Below, piece after piece: positions 44,422-54,582 of a stretch of DNA of 64,000 bases (position 1 is its first letter; each line of letters starts with the position of its first letter). The DNA is taken from NCBI RefSeq assembly GCF_019801605.1, contig NZ_JAHVIT010000002.1:1178001-1242000 (forward strand), in the 5' to 3' direction. Below the pieces are notes generated by a model. That model worked only from the letters and a program-made list of their open reading frames with translations. It was not told the origin of the DNA and made no database searches. Made by a program: the position numbers and the translations under genes. This stretch comes from Maritimibacter alkaliphilus. Lineage in GTDB: Bacteria > Pseudomonadota > Alphaproteobacteria > Rhodobacterales > Rhodobacteraceae.

Positions 44422-45107
44422 CAGAAAACCTCCAGGTCGGGCAGGGTGGCAAGATCGCTCAGGATATGGTGCGGGCGGCCAGGCAGCCGGTCGAGCGGCT
44501 CGCCCTTGCGGTTCACCCAGGCGGTGGTGAAGCCGTAGGCGGCGCCTGCGGCGGCGTCCCAGCCGTTCGAGGAGACGAAGAGCACCTCCTGCTTCGGCAC
44601 GCCATAGGCCTGCCCCACGAGGTCATAGACTGCGCGGGCGGGCTTGAAGACGCCGACGCTCTCGACCGAGAGCACCGCTTCCAGCAGGTCGCCGATCCCG
44701 GCGGAGCCCACGGCCCCCTCCAGCATCGCCGGGCTGCCGTTCGACAGGATGCCGAGCCGCTGGCCGCGCCCTTTCAGGGTCGCCAGCATCTCCGGCACCT
44801 CCGGGAAACTGGCCAGCTCGTGGTAGAGCGCCATCAGCGCGGCGCGCATCTCGGCGTCGCCGTCCAGCCCGGTGGCCTCCAGCGACCAGTCGAGCGCCTC
44901 GCCGGTCACCTGCCAGAAATCGGCGTGATCGCCGGAGACGGCGCGGAGCCAGGAATAGGACAGCTGCTTGATGCGCCAGTGCTCTGCCAGCGCGGGCCAG
45001 TTCTCGGACAGGGCCGGAAACCGCCCCGTGGCCGACAGGTCCCGCGCGGCGGCAGCCACGTCGAAAAGCGTGCCATAGGCGTCGAAGATACAGCATGTGA
45101 TCGGCAT
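44421..45107 (-). CDS. Haloacid dehalogenase type II (HAD superfamily)
   Basis: A 228-residue L-2-haloacid dehalogenase-like protein. The catalytic Asp is in CCIFDAYGTLFD (motif I), Ser/Asn in LGILSNGSPAML (motif II), Lys in SVGVFKPARAVYDL (motif III) and Asp in FVSSNGWDAAAGAA (motif IV). The SNGWD motif is characteristic of type II dehalogenases, not of phosphatases. It would hydrolyse 2-haloacids such as chloroacetate to hydroxyacids. It is first in an operon with an alpha/beta hydrolase and a PLP dehydratase. The three may act on related small acids, but this is only context. Confidence 0.88.
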   Translation of the reverse strand: MPITCCIFDAYGTLFDVAAAARDLSATGRFPALSENWPALAEHWRIKQLSYSWLRAVSGDHADFWQVTGEALDWSLEATGLDGDAEMRAALMALYHELASFPEVPEMLATLKGRGQRLGILSNGSPAMLEGAVGSAGIGDLLEAVLSVESVGVFKPARAVYDLVGQAYGVPKQEVLFVSSNGWDAAAGAAYGFTTAWVNRKGEPLDRLPGRPHHILSDLATLPDLEVF

Positions 45108-45335
45108 GGGGCCCTCCCTCGGTTCTCTCCCCGGGCGCCATGGCACCCGTCTCGCGGGCACCCTGCCACGGGTCTGGCAGGGGGGGAAGGCCCGGAGGCG
45201 GCGCTGCGTGCCACCGCCCGAGCCCCGCAGGCGTGGGTGCGATTGCCTGACTGACTGCGCCCGCGATTGCCCTCGTCACGGGCGCCCCCGAGCGGCTACG
45301 CTCTTTCCAGTCCCAATTGTCGCGCGAGTGCCCCC

Positions 45336-45941
45336 ATGTCCCGTCCCGCCGAGCGCCTCCGCGCCCAGATCGCCGAGGTCCAGCAGCAGATCGCAGAGCT
45401 TCACGACCAGATCGAGGAGACGGTGGCCCGCCGCCGCGACGAATTGCGCTACCGGATCGAGAACGGCCGCGTCGTCTGGGAAGCGGACGTGCGCCGCCGC
45501 CACCGGGCACTGCGGGTCCGGCTCTCCACCTTCCTCGCGCGCACGCGGCTGCGCTACGTGATCACCGCGCCGGTGATCTATTCCCTGATCCTTCCCTTCG
45601 CCCTGCTGGACCTCTTCGTGACGCTCTACCAGGCGATCTGCTTCCCGGCCTACGGCATCCCGAAGGTCACGCGCGGCGACTATATCCGCATTGACCGCCA
45701 CCACCTCGCCTACCTGAACGGCCTGCAGAAGCTGAACTGCATCTACTGTGGCTACTGCAACGGGCTGCTGGCCTATGTGACGGAAATCGCGGGCCGGACC
45801 GAGGCCTTCTGGTGCCCGATCAAACATGCCGCCCGGGTCCGCGCCCGCCACCGCCATTACGACGGCTTCCTCGACTACGGCGATGCGGAGGGCTTCGAAG
45901 ACGGGGTGCAGGCGCAGCGCGACCGCATCCGCAAGGTCTGA
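45336..45941 (+). CDS. Membrane protein with coiled coil and CxxCxxC motif, unknown function
   Basis: A 201-residue protein that I cannot name. Residues 1-55 form a coiled coil (ERLRAQIAEVQQQIAELHDQ). A hydrophobic segment follows around residues 75-105 (ITAPVIYSLILPFALLDLFV). The C-terminal half has Cys135, Cys138 and Cys141 (LNCIYCGYCNG) and Cys160 (FWCPIKHAARV), a metal-binding or iron-sulfur-like set with nearby His. Conserved-looking stretches include YQAICFPAYGIPKVTRGDYI. It is monocistronic and followed by a copy of the dispersed intergenic repeat. Confidence 0.75.
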   Translation: MSRPAERLRAQIAEVQQQIAELHDQIEETVARRRDELRYRIENGRVVWEADVRRRHRALRVRLSTFLARTRLRYVITAPVIYSLILPFALLDLFVTLYQAICFPAYGIPKVTRGDYIRIDRHHLAYLNGLQKLNCIYCGYCNGLLAYVTEIAGRTEAFWCPIKHAARVRARHRHYDGFLDYGDAEGFEDGVQAQRDRIRKV

Positions 45942-45980
45942 CCAGAGGAGAGGGCGGTCCCGAAAAAAAAGGGCCGTCCG

Positions 45981-46050
45981 GCCCCTCATCCACTGTTCGA
46001 AAATATCCCCGGGGGGCGCCGCGTCAGCGGCGGGGGGCAGGCAGCCCCCT
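45981..46050. repeat. Dispersed intergenic repeat, copy 2
   Basis: Carries CCCCTCATCCACTGTTCGAA and AAATATCCCCGGGGGG, then GGGGGGCAGGCAGCCCCCT, a degenerate version of the shared core, between the CxxCxxC protein gene and irr. Confidence 0.65.
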
Positions 46051-46487
46051 CAGCGCCGCCGCAGCCTTATGACCACGTCGACCTTGGCCACCTCGGCGCC
46101 CTCGGGCGCCTCCGGCAGCCGCGAGATGACGAGTTCGTCGGAGGGCGCATCGGTCAGCGCCCCGTCGTCTTCCCAGAAGAAATGCGGGTGATCGTGCATG
46201 TTGGTGTCGAAGTAGCTCTTCGACCCGTCCACGGTGATCTCGCGCATCAGGCCCGCGTCGCAGAAGGCCCGCAGCGTGTTATAGACGGTGGCAAGCGACA
46301 CCGACTGGCCGTGGTTCATGGCGGAGGCATAGAGGCTCTCCGCCGTCACGTGCCGGTTGCGGCCGTCGCCCACCAGAAGTGCCGCCAACGCCACGCGTTG
46401 CCGCGTCGGACGCAGTCCCGCACCGTTGAGCCATTCCGTACCGCGAAGAGAGGCTTCCGGCGCCATGCTGTCTTGTTTCCCATCCAT
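46050..46487 (-). CDS. irr: Fur-family iron response regulator Irr
   Basis: A 145-residue Fur-family repressor. The winged helix (GLRPTRQRVALAALLVGDGR, SLATVYNTLRAFCDAGL) and the Irr-type metal/haem region with NMHDHPHFFWEDDGAL (clustered His) are clear. Irr in alphaproteobacteria senses haem-iron status and controls iron and haem genes. The end is basic (VIRLRRR). The start could also be the in-frame ATG at 46466; neither has a good ribosome-binding site. It is divergent from fabA, an arrangement seen in other Rhodobacteraceae. Confidence 0.92.
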   Translation of the reverse strand: MDGKQDSMAPEASLRGTEWLNGAGLRPTRQRVALAALLVGDGRNRHVTAESLYASAMNHGQSVSLATVYNTLRAFCDAGLMREITVDGSKSYFDTNMHDHPHFFWEDDGALTDAPSDELVISRLPEAPEGAEVAKVDVVIRLRRR

Positions 46488-46517
46488 TGCAGGACAATAT
46501 ATAGGGCCGGAAGCAGA

Positions 46518-46536
46518 GGAATTTCAATTCAATTCC
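46518..46536. promoter_or_regulatory. Inverted repeat in the irr-fabA divergent promoter region
   Basis: GGAATT and AATTCC separated by 7 A/T-rich bases form a symmetric site in the 155-base spacer. It may be an operator for Irr or a fatty-acid regulator; it does not clearly match a known box. Confidence 0.35.
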
Positions 46537-46642
46537 CGGACGCGGCCCTGACGCCGCGGCATTTTTGCGCCCTTGCAAGGCTGGTTTTGCCGGTGATAGA
46601 GGGGGCATGAATTTTGGGACACAGACGAGGGGGCGCGCCTTA

Positions 46643-47155
46643 ATGGCCGATTATCCGACCAGCTTCGACAAGGACGACCTGCTGAAATGCGCACGGGGCG
46701 AACTCTTCGGTCCGGGCAACGCGCAGTTGCCGGAACCTCCGATGCTGATGATGGACCGGATCACCGAGGTCAGCGCCGACGGCGGTGAGCACGGCAAGGG
46801 CCATATCGTGGCCGAGTTCGACATCCACCCGGACCTGTGGTTCTTCAAGTGCCACTTCCCCGGCAATCCCGTGATGCCGGGCTGCCTCGGCCTCGACGGC
46901 CTGTGGCAGCTGACCGGGTTCAACCTCGGCTGGCGCGGGATGCAGGGGCAGGGCTTCGCGCTCGGCGTGGGCGAGGTGAAGCTGCAGGGCATGGTGACCC
47001 CGGCCCGCAAGATGCTGACCTACCACGTGGACTTTACCCGCGTCATCGACCGCAAGCTGAAGATGGGCGTTGCAAACGGCCGCGTCTTCGCCGATGGCGA
47101 GGAAATCTATGCCGTTCAGAACATGAAGGTCGGCCTCGCGGCCGCCGACAGCTGA
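46643..47155 (+). CDS. fabA: 3-hydroxydecanoyl-ACP dehydratase/isomerase
   Basis: A 170-residue FabA, which dehydrates 3-hydroxydecanoyl-ACP and isomerises the trans-2 product to cis-3, so starting unsaturated fatty acid synthesis. Active-site residues are His71 ([15 protein letters not shown]) and Asp85 (GLDGLWQ), matching E. coli His70 and Asp84. The ATG at 46643 with GAGGGGG upstream is preferred over ATG 46607. It is first in a fabA-fabB-fabI cluster, 55 bases before fabB. Confidence 0.96.
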   Translation: MADYPTSFDKDDLLKCARGELFGPGNAQLPEPPMLMMDRITEVSADGGEHGKGHIVAEFDIHPDLWFFKCHFPGNPVMPGCLGLDGLWQLTGFNLGWRGMQGQGFALGVGEVKLQGMVTPARKMLTYHVDFTRVIDRKLKMGVANGRVFADGEEIYAVQNMKVGLAAADS

Positions 47156-47210
47156 ACCGGTACTGAAGACGCCTGTCCCGGGTGCGCCCGGCGGGAGAGG
47201 GAGTAAGCAT

Positions 47211-48440
<1,230 letters not shown>

Positions 48441-48446
48441 CCTGAC

Positions 48447-49235
48447 ATGACCGGACCTCTCACCGGCAAACGCGGCCTGATCATGGGCGTGGCGAATGAC
48501 CGCTCCATCGCGTGGGGCATTGCCAAGGCCATGGCCGAAGCCGGTGCAGAGCTGGCCTTCACCTACCAGGGCGAGAACTTCGGCCGCCGCGTCAAGCCGC
48601 TGGCCGAAAGCCTCGGCGCCTCGCTGCTGGTGGATGCGGACGTGACCGATGACGCCTCGCTCGACGCGGCCTTCGACAGGCTGAAGGCGGAGTGGGGCCA
48701 GCTGGACTTCCTCGTCCACGCCATCGCCTATTCCAACAAGGACGAGCTGGCGGGCCGGTTCGTGAACACCTCGCGGGAGAACTTCAAGCACTCGCTCGAG
48801 ATCTCCTGCTATTCGCTGATCGAGGTCGCCCGACGGGCTGCCCCCCTGATGACCGAGGGCGGTACGATCCTGACCCTGACCTACCAGGGCTCGACCCGCG
48901 TGACCCCCTACTACAACGTCATGGGCGTGGCCAAGGCGGCGCTGGAAAGCGCGGTGCTCTACCTCGCCAACGACCTCGGCCCGGACGGCATCCGCGTGAA
49001 CGCGATCTCCCCCGGCCCGATGAAGACGCTGGCAGGTGCGGCCATCTCGGGCGCACGCAAGACCTTCCGCCAGACCGAGGCGAACGCGCCGCTGCGTGCC
49101 AATGCCACGCTGGAGGCCGTTGGCGGCACCGCCGTCTACCTGGCTTCCGATGCCGGCGCCTGCACCACCGGCGAGACGATCCGCGTCGACGGCGGCTACC
49201 ATGTGCTCGGCATGCCGCAGCCGGAAAACCTCTGA
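48447..49235 (+). CDS. fabI: Enoyl-ACP reductase (NADH)
   Basis: A 262-residue FabI of the short-chain dehydrogenase fold, reducing trans-2-enoyl-ACP at the end of each elongation cycle. The nucleotide-binding start is GLIMGVANDRSIAWGIAKAM. The catalytic Tyr-x6-Lys is in YYNVMGVAKAALESA, and the substrate loop is SPGPMKTLAGAAI. This is the triclosan target family; resistance cannot be judged. It ends the fab cluster. Confidence 0.95.
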   Translation: MTGPLTGKRGLIMGVANDRSIAWGIAKAMAEAGAELAFTYQGENFGRRVKPLAESLGASLLVDADVTDDASLDAAFDRLKAEWGQLDFLVHAIAYSNKDELAGRFVNTSRENFKHSLEISCYSLIEVARRAAPLMTEGGTILTLTYQGSTRVTPYYNVMGVAKAALESAVLYLANDLGPDGIRVNAISPGPMKTLAGAAISGARKTFRQTEANAPLRANATLEAVGGTAVYLASDAGACTTGETIRVDGGYHVLGMPQPENL

Positions 49236-49397
49236 GCCATCGTTCGGGCTGACTGTTGCGCCACGCCTGCGGCGCGGCGGATCGAGGCCTCCGGCGGGGA
49301 TACTTGAGAAACGGAAATCGAAAGCCTTTCTTAACCACCTCGCGCTAGACAGGACGGGCGGTACAGGCGGGGACGCCGATGACCGTAAACGGAAATG

Positions 49398-49430
49398 CTC
49401 CCCCGTCCGAAAGGGCGGGGGAGTTTCCAT
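49398..49430 (+). terminator. Rho-independent terminator after the fab cluster
   Basis: CTCCCCCGTCC and GGGCGGGGGAG pair around GAAA (49398-49408 with 49413-49423, one wobble), with GGAAA/TTTCC extending the base, then a T-rich run. Confidence 0.75.
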
Positions 49431-49478
49431 TTTCGTTTCAGAAATATCCCGGGGTCCGGGGCAGCGCCCCGGGCGCGC
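49430..49478. repeat. Dispersed intergenic repeat, copy 3
   Basis: ATTTTCGTTTCAGAAATATC followed by CCGGGGTCCGGGGCAGCGCC, a version of the repeat with a CCCCGG-rich hairpin. A related fragment on the opposite strand (CGGGGATACTTGAG) lies at 49295-49308. Confidence 0.6.
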
Positions 49479-49572
49479 TCTCCGCAATGTGACGGCGCGA
49501 GCGGGCCGTGCTCCGGTCTTGCCGGGAACCATGGTGCTCCGCGGCGGGTTCTTCCCACAAAGGAGGTATCAC

Positions 49573-50253
49573 ATGACCCATACGCTCACGCTGCAACACA
49601 TCGAACCCGTCACCCCCGACACCCACCGCCTGCGGTTCCGCCGACCGGATGGTTTCGACTTCACCCCCGGTCAGGCCGTCGACATGGCGCTCGACAAGGA
49701 TGGCTGGCGCGACGAGACGAGGCCCTTCACCTTCGTCAGCCTGCCGGATGAGACCTGCCTCGATTTCGTGATCAAGTCCTACCCGGAGCATGATGGCGTC
49801 ACCGAGCAGATCGGCAAGATGGAACCCGGTGACAAGGTGATCATCTCCGCGCCCTGGGGCGCCATCCATGACGAGGGCCCGGGCTGGTTCATCGCGGGCG
49901 GCGCGGGCATCACGCCCTTCCTCGCCGTGCTGCGGCGGCGGCTGGAGATCCATGGCACTCTGGCGGGCTGCACGCTGATCTTCTCCAACAGCACCGAGGC
50001 CGACATCATCCTGCGCCGCGAGTTGGAGGCGATGGAGGGGCTGGAGACGATCTTCACCGTCACGGACGAGGCAAACCCGGGCGAGGGCGTCCTGACCGAG
50101 AGGATCGACCGCGACTTCCTCGGTACGAGGATCAGCCCGGACATCGGTCACTACTACGTCTGCGGGCCTGAGCCGATGATCGAGGATGTTACCGAGGCGC
50201 TGAAGGGCCTCGGCGTTGCGGAGGATCGGATCGTGGTCGAGGACCTCGACTGA
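49573..50253 (+). CDS. Ferredoxin--NADP reductase-like flavoprotein
   Basis: A 226-residue flavoprotein of the ferredoxin reductase superfamily. The FAD-binding beta-barrel has RPFTFVSLPD (the RxYS-like motif, here RPFT). The NAD(P)H-binding half has WFIAGGAGITPFLAVLR and YYVCGPEPMIEDVTEALKGL. It is about as long as flavodoxin/ferredoxin reductases lacking extra domains. It passes electrons between NAD(P)H and a small carrier protein not in this window. AGGAGG is 7 bases upstream of the ATG. It stands alone. Confidence 0.88.
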   Translation: MTHTLTLQHIEPVTPDTHRLRFRRPDGFDFTPGQAVDMALDKDGWRDETRPFTFVSLPDETCLDFVIKSYPEHDGVTEQIGKMEPGDKVIISAPWGAIHDEGPGWFIAGGAGITPFLAVLRRRLEIHGTLAGCTLIFSNSTEADIILRRELEAMEGLETIFTVTDEANPGEGVLTERIDRDFLGTRISPDIGHYYVCGPEPMIEDVTEALKGLGVAEDRIVVEDLD

Positions 50254-50345
50254 CATCGCGGTACAGGTGTTCGGGCCTAAGGGCGCTGCGTCACTGCGCG
50301 CCCGGGAGCCCGAGCCGTGCGCGAGGCAAGATCAGGAGAGCCGGG

Positions 50346-51281
50346 TCAGAACCACTGGCCCGGCTCCATGAGTCCGAGGTCCAGCAACTGCCGCGAGTGC
50401 CATTCGAAGGGTGCGGAATTGTGCCAGCGGAAGCTCGAGATGTCGAAGGTCGACCCCGGGTTGCGCTTCAGTGCCTTGGCGGTCCGGAAGGAGCAGATCG
50501 CGGCGGTCAAGTTGTGGTGCCAAGGGCAGGAATAGGTGTTGTACTCCTCGTCGTCGAAAACGTGGCCGGGCAGCAGTTTCAGCCCGGGTTTGGCGCGGAA
50601 GAGCGCGATCCGGTCGATGCGCCGGCTGCGCGCGGGGATATGTTCCTCGAACCGCCACCGCAGCCCGCCGTAGAAGTCGAGCTGGCGTTCCTTCGGGTGG
50701 CCCTGCGCGGTGGCGTCCCGGCGCGCCTGAGCGTAGTAGCCGGAGCGGTCGAGATGGGCGCTGTCGAGCGAGACCGCATCGGGATGCGCCGCGAGGTCGC
50801 CGGCGTAGAGGTCCACCACGTAGGTCAGCATGGCATCGCGCCGCTCCTCGGCGTGGAAGCTCAGCATCTCGCCCACAGTGCGGGTCTCGCAGAACGGGTG
50901 GAAGAGATACTCGGCATTGAAGCAATAGTAGAGCCAGAGCCCCGGGGCGGCGCCGATCACCGCGTTCACGTGGTGCTCCAGCGCGCCGGGGCGGGAGACG
51001 TCGCAACTGATCCTGCAGGTGGTGGCGCGCAGGTCCTCGGCCAGGTCGAAGGCGTCGGGCATGAAGACCAGCACCTGCGCGAACCCGGCGACCTGATGGT
51101 GGCGGATCGTGGTGTCGATCTCGACCTCGTCCTCGACGAAGATCATCGCCACCGGTCCCTTGGCGAGCGCCGCGCGGCCCCGCGCCAGGAAATCCCCGAT
51201 CGAGCTGAACCGCCTCTCTATATCCGCCACTGCGCCGTTCCTTCTGTCTTCGCCGCCAAGGTCCGTGGTTTCGTCGCACAT
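50346..51281 (-). CDS. Putative glycosyltransferase family 2-like protein
   Basis: A 311-residue soluble protein. The segment [20 protein letters not shown] followed by [11 protein letters not shown] resembles the start of GT2-type glycosyltransferases of the GT2_4 group (…NE…WIxHHxxxGFxxixxxDN). Further features are [20 protein letters not shown] and [20 protein letters not shown], where a Cys/His cluster is seen. No clear DxD is seen at the expected place, so activity is uncertain. It is transcribed alone and divergent from miaB, with starts 74 bases apart. Confidence 0.55.
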   Translation of the reverse strand: MCDETTDLGGEDRRNGAVADIERRFSSIGDFLARGRAALAKGPVAMIFVEDEVEIDTTIRHHQVAGFAQVLVFMPDAFDLAEDLRATTCRISCDVSRPGALEHHVNAVIGAAPGLWLYYCFNAEYLFHPFCETRTVGEMLSFHAEERRDAMLTYVVDLYAGDLAAHPDAVSLDSAHLDRSGYYAQARRDATAQGHPKERQLDFYGGLRWRFEEHIPARSRRIDRIALFRAKPGLKLLPGHVFDDEEYNTYSCPWHHNLTAAICSFRTAKALKRNPGSTFDISSFRWHNSAPFEWHSRQLLDLGLMEPGQWF

Positions 51282-51355
51282 TGCAAGTGACCCGTCGATC
51301 GGTGTATTCCCGCGCGAAATTCCCTGTCTGTCCTGTATCCGCGCGGAGGCCCCCG

Positions 51356-52681
51356 ATGTCCGAGGCCAAGAAACTCTATATCAAGACCTACGGCTGTCAG
51401 ATGAACGTCTACGACAGCGAGCGGATGGCGGAGGCTCTCGGACCCAACGGCTACGTGACCGTGGACTCGCCCGACGAGGCGGACATGATCCTGCTGAACA
51501 CCTGCCACATCCGCGAGAAGGCGGCCGAGAAGGTCTATTCCGAGCTGGGGCGCCTTCGGGGGCTCAAGACCCGGCGGCCGGACCTGAAGATCGGCGTGGC
51601 GGGCTGCGTCGCGCAGGCAGAGGGCGCGGAGATCATGCTGCGTCAGCCGATGGTCGACCTGGTGGTGGGGCCGCAGAGCTATCACCGCCTGCCGGAGCTG
51701 GAGGCGAAGGCCGGGGGCGGGCAGAAGGCGCTCGACACCGATTTCCCGGAAGAGGACAAGTTCGCGGAACTGGCGGCGCGCCCCAAGGCCAAGCGCGGCC
51801 CGACCGCCTTCCTCACCGTGCAGGAGGGCTGCGACAAGTTCTGCGCCTTCTGCGTCGTGCCCTATACCCGGGGCGCGGAGGTGAGCCGACCGGTGGACCG
51901 CGTGCTGACCGAGGCGCGTGACCTCGTCTCGCGCGGGGTGCGGGAGATCACCCTGCTGGGCCAGAACGTGAATGCCTACCACGGCGAAGGCCCGGACGGG
52001 CGCGACTGGGGGCTGGCGCGGCTGGTCTATGCGCTGGCGGAGATCGACGGGCTGGCCCGCATCCGCTTCACCACCTCGCATCCCAACGACATGGACAATG
52101 CGCTGATCGCGGCACTGGGGGACTGCGACAAGCTGATGCCCTACCTGCACCTGCCGGTGCAGGCCGGCAGCGACCGTATCCTGAAGCGGATGAACCGCAG
52201 CCACACCCGCGACAGCTACTTCCGCGTGGTCGAGCGGATTCGCGAGGCGCGGCCGGATATTGCGCTGTCGGGCGATTTCATCGTCGGCTTCCCGGAGGAG
52301 ACCGACGCGGATTTCGCCGAGACGATGGACCTCGTGCGGCGGGTGAACTACGCAGCCTGCTTCTCGTTCAAGTATTCCTCGCGCCCGGGCACGCCCGCGG
52401 CGGAGCGGGGCGGGCAGGTCGACCCCGAGGTCGCCTCGGCCCGGCTGATCGAGCTTCAGGCGCTGCTCAACGCGCAGCAGCTTGCGTTCATGAAGGCGAT
52501 GGTGGGCCGCGAGGTCGGCGTGCTGTTCGAGAAGCCCGGGCGGCACCCGGGACAGATGGTGGGCAAGTCGGACTACCTGCACGCGGTCCATGTGACCGCC
52601 GAGGGGCTGGCCCCCGGCACGCTCGCGCGGGTGAGAATCATCGACGCCGGGGCGAACTCCCTGGCGGGCGTACTGGTCTGA
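51356..52681 (+). CDS. miaB: tRNA-2-methylthio-N6-isopentenyladenosine synthase
   Basis: A 441-residue MiaB, a radical-SAM enzyme adding methylthio to i6A37 of tRNAs. The N-terminal cluster Cys residues are in [21 protein letters not shown] and [11 protein letters not shown]. The radical-SAM cluster is in [18 protein letters not shown]. The TRAM domain is at the end ([20 protein letters not shown]). The ATG at 51356 with GGAGG upstream begins [17 protein letters not shown], as in other MiaB proteins. The gene does not run into phoH-ybeY as it does in some bacteria; three exported-protein genes intervene here. Confidence 0.96.
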   Translation: MSEAKKLYIKTYGCQMNVYDSERMAEALGPNGYVTVDSPDEADMILLNTCHIREKAAEKVYSELGRLRGLKTRRPDLKIGVAGCVAQAEGAEIMLRQPMVDLVVGPQSYHRLPELEAKAGGGQKALDTDFPEEDKFAELAARPKAKRGPTAFLTVQEGCDKFCAFCVVPYTRGAEVSRPVDRVLTEARDLVSRGVREITLLGQNVNAYHGEGPDGRDWGLARLVYALAEIDGLARIRFTTSHPNDMDNALIAALGDCDKLMPYLHLPVQAGSDRILKRMNRSHTRDSYFRVVERIREARPDIALSGDFIVGFPEETDADFAETMDLVRRVNYAACFSFKYSSRPGTPAAERGGQVDPEVASARLIELQALLNAQQLAFMKAMVGREVGVLFEKPGRHPGQMVGKSDYLHAVHVTAEGLAPGTLARVRIIDAGANSLAGVLV

Positions 52682-52939
52682 TCTGGCGGGGCTTTGCCCG
52701 GAATCCGGGCGGGGCGGGGCGCTGAATTGTGGCTCAATTGGGGCCTTAATCTGACGAGGGTTTGCGATTGTTCTCGCGCTCTGGACAGTAGGCGATTTTC
52801 ACACGGCAGTGTTATGGCTGTGATTGAGATCGTGTTAACTTCTGATAACACCCCGTTTCGACGGGCGGTCATCCGGGCCGCAGCCTGACAGGCTGTGCCG
52901 GCGGCGGCCCGTCCCCAGCACGATCAGATAGGTCACGAC

Positions 52940-53287
52940 ATGAAGAAACTTCTCGCCGGTGCCGCCGTTGCGCTCGGGCTCGCCACGCCCGCTGTTGCCC
53001 AGTCCAACTATGCCTACACCTTCCCGCAGACCGGTCACGTCGTCTACGTGAGCTGCTTCCGCGGTCCGTGGAAAGAAGTGATCTGGGATCGTCCGAACGC
53101 CAAGTTCGTGGATAGCCTGCGGGACCTCGGCTACGACTATCCGAATGCCCACGCCATCGCCGAGCGGGTCTGCCGCGATGATGCGCTGGTCTTCAACAAG
53201 GAAGGCCTGAAGCAGGAAATGATCCGGATCTACTACGGGTCGAAGGCCTACCGCGAGAAGGGTGCGCCGAACTACATCCTGCGCTGA
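52940..53287 (+). CDS. Exported hypothetical protein
   Basis: A 115-residue protein with a signal peptide (MKKLLAGAAVALGLATPAVA). The mature part begins QSNYAYTFPQTGHVVYVSCF and has two Cys (VSCFRGPW; ERVCRDDAL) that may pair. The segment KEVIWDRPNAKFVDSLRDLG, followed by YDYPNAHAIAERVC, suggests a compact periplasmic domain. I do not know the family. It has no obvious partner and is followed by 250 bases of A/T-richer intergenic DNA. Confidence 0.72.
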   Translation: MKKLLAGAAVALGLATPAVAQSNYAYTFPQTGHVVYVSCFRGPWKEVIWDRPNAKFVDSLRDLGYDYPNAHAIAERVCRDDALVFNKEGLKQEMIRIYYGSKAYREKGAPNYILR

Positions 53288-53539
53288 TCGCGTGCTCCCC
53301 TTTTCCGGGGGGAAGACGCTCTCCTCTACAGGTGTCCTGCTCGACCCCGCAGCGCGGGGTCGAAGTATTTTTATCAACAAGTCCGGATTGATGGATAAGT
53401 TGATACAATATCTGGTGGAAAATTCTTCACAACGAGACACAATTCGGTAAACTGAACTTCAATAAAACATGCTGGTCCTGTGTAGCGGAGGCTCCGGGTG
53501 ACGTAACGTCGGACCGGTGGGGGTAACAAAGGAACGTCA

Positions 53540-54103
53540 GTGGTGGCAAAAGTCATTTCATATGCGCTCCGTGGTCTGTCGGGCGGCCTGGCCGCCGCGG
53601 CGCTGGTGCTGTCGGCCCTGTCCGCCACGCCCGCGCAGGCCCGGTCCGAAAAATACATTCCCGGCATCTGGGTCGATCCCGATGGCTGCGAACACTGGGT
53701 CATGGACGACGGCGCCGAGGGCTACATGACGCCCCACGTGAACCGTCAGGGCATCCCGGTCTGCCGCCGTGGCAACGTCTGCGGCGTGATGAACTCGGAC
53801 CAGTTCTTTGCCACCGACAAGTACTACATCAGCCCGGCCAACCGGCAGCGGCTGGCGCAGTTCTTCCAGCAGTCCACGGCGACGGCCTTCATCATCGCGG
53901 GCCACACCGACAGCCGCGCCTCGGACGAATACAACATGCGCCTGAGCTACAACCGGGCCAACGCGGTGGCACAGGTCGCCGCCACCACCGGGGCACGCAT
54001 CGCCGATGTCCGCGGCTACGGTGAGCGGATGCCGCGCGCCACCAACAACACCGCCGCGGGGATGGCCCAGAACCGCCGCGTCGAAATCATCTGCATCCAG
54101 TAA
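53540..54103 (+). CDS. OmpA-family protein with N-terminal GIWVDP motif
   Basis: A 187-residue exported protein starting at GTG with AAAGGA upstream. The signal peptide ends near ATPAQA (residue 33). Residues 37-75 hold the motif GIWVDP-x-GC-x-HW-x2-DDG-x-EGY ending GIPVC, shared with the next gene. Residues about 85-187 form an OmpA-type peptidoglycan-binding domain (FIIAGHTDSRASDEYNMRLS, NRANAVAQ, VRGYGERMPRATNNTAAGMA, QNRRVEI), with the Asp and Arg that bind diaminopimelate. It probably anchors to peptidoglycan in the periplasm. The next gene starts 13 bases downstream, so the two form an operon. Confidence 0.85.
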   Translation: MVAKVISYALRGLSGGLAAAALVLSALSATPAQARSEKYIPGIWVDPDGCEHWVMDDGAEGYMTPHVNRQGIPVCRRGNVCGVMNSDQFFATDKYYISPANRQRLAQFFQQSTATAFIIAGHTDSRASDEYNMRLSYNRANAVAQVAATTGARIADVRGYGERMPRATNNTAAGMAQNRRVEIICIQ

Positions 54104-54115
54104 GGGAGGGGAGAG

Positions 54116-54421
54116 ATGAACAGCGTGAAAATCCTCGCCGGCGCCGCCCTCCTGATCGGGGTCACCGCCTGCCACCCGATTCCCGTCCCCGGTGACAAGA
54201 GCCGCGACCGCGGGTTCGACAATCATCCGGTCTCCAACCTGAAGGCCGGCATCTGGGTCGATCCCAACGGCTGTGACCACTGGATCATCGACGATGGCCT
54301 CGAAGGTTACCTGTCGCAGCGGCTCGATCCCTACGGCAAGCCGGTCTGCTCCGGCGCCTACGAGCCGAACACCGCGAACGGCGATTTCAAGCGGGGCATC
54401 TGGGACCCGTCGAACAGCTGA
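54116..54421 (+). CDS. Small lipoprotein sharing the GIWVDP motif
   Basis: A 101-residue lipoprotein: MNSVKILAGAALLIGVTACH has a lipobox with Cys19. Residues 44-79 repeat the motif of the preceding OmpA protein (GIWVDP-x-GC-x-HW-x2-DDG-x-EGY, then GKPVC), so the same about 35-residue module sits here behind a lipid anchor and there behind an OmpA domain. The two Cys of the module (GC and PVC) probably form a disulfide. The function is unknown. A terminator follows 32 bases downstream. Confidence 0.8.
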   Translation: MNSVKILAGAALLIGVTACHPIPVPGDKSRDRGFDNHPVSNLKAGIWVDPNGCDHWIIDDGLEGYLSQRLDPYGKPVCSGAYEPNTANGDFKRGIWDPSNS

Positions 54422-54452
54422 CGATGCTGCGCCACGCACATAGTACGACCCG

Positions 54453-54483
54453 AATGCCGCAAGCCTCTGCTTGCGGCATTTTG
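54453..54483 (+). terminator. Rho-independent terminator
   Basis: A perfect 11-bp stem, AATGCCGCAAG with CTTGCGGCATT (54453-54463 with 54470-54480), is followed by T residues. It ends the OmpA-lipoprotein operon. Confidence 0.88.
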
Positions 54484-54582
54484 CATTCCGAAGTCCGCCT
54501 AACTACATCCTGTCTGGTATCCGCGCTTGCCATGACGCGCGGTGCTTGGCACCCTGAGGACCTATACAGCGAGGAGTCCTGA

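Noticed and set aside
46050..46487. Assignment of the Fur-family protein as Fur or Zur
   Set aside because: The clustered His region and the position next to fabA fit Irr better than Fur or Zur.
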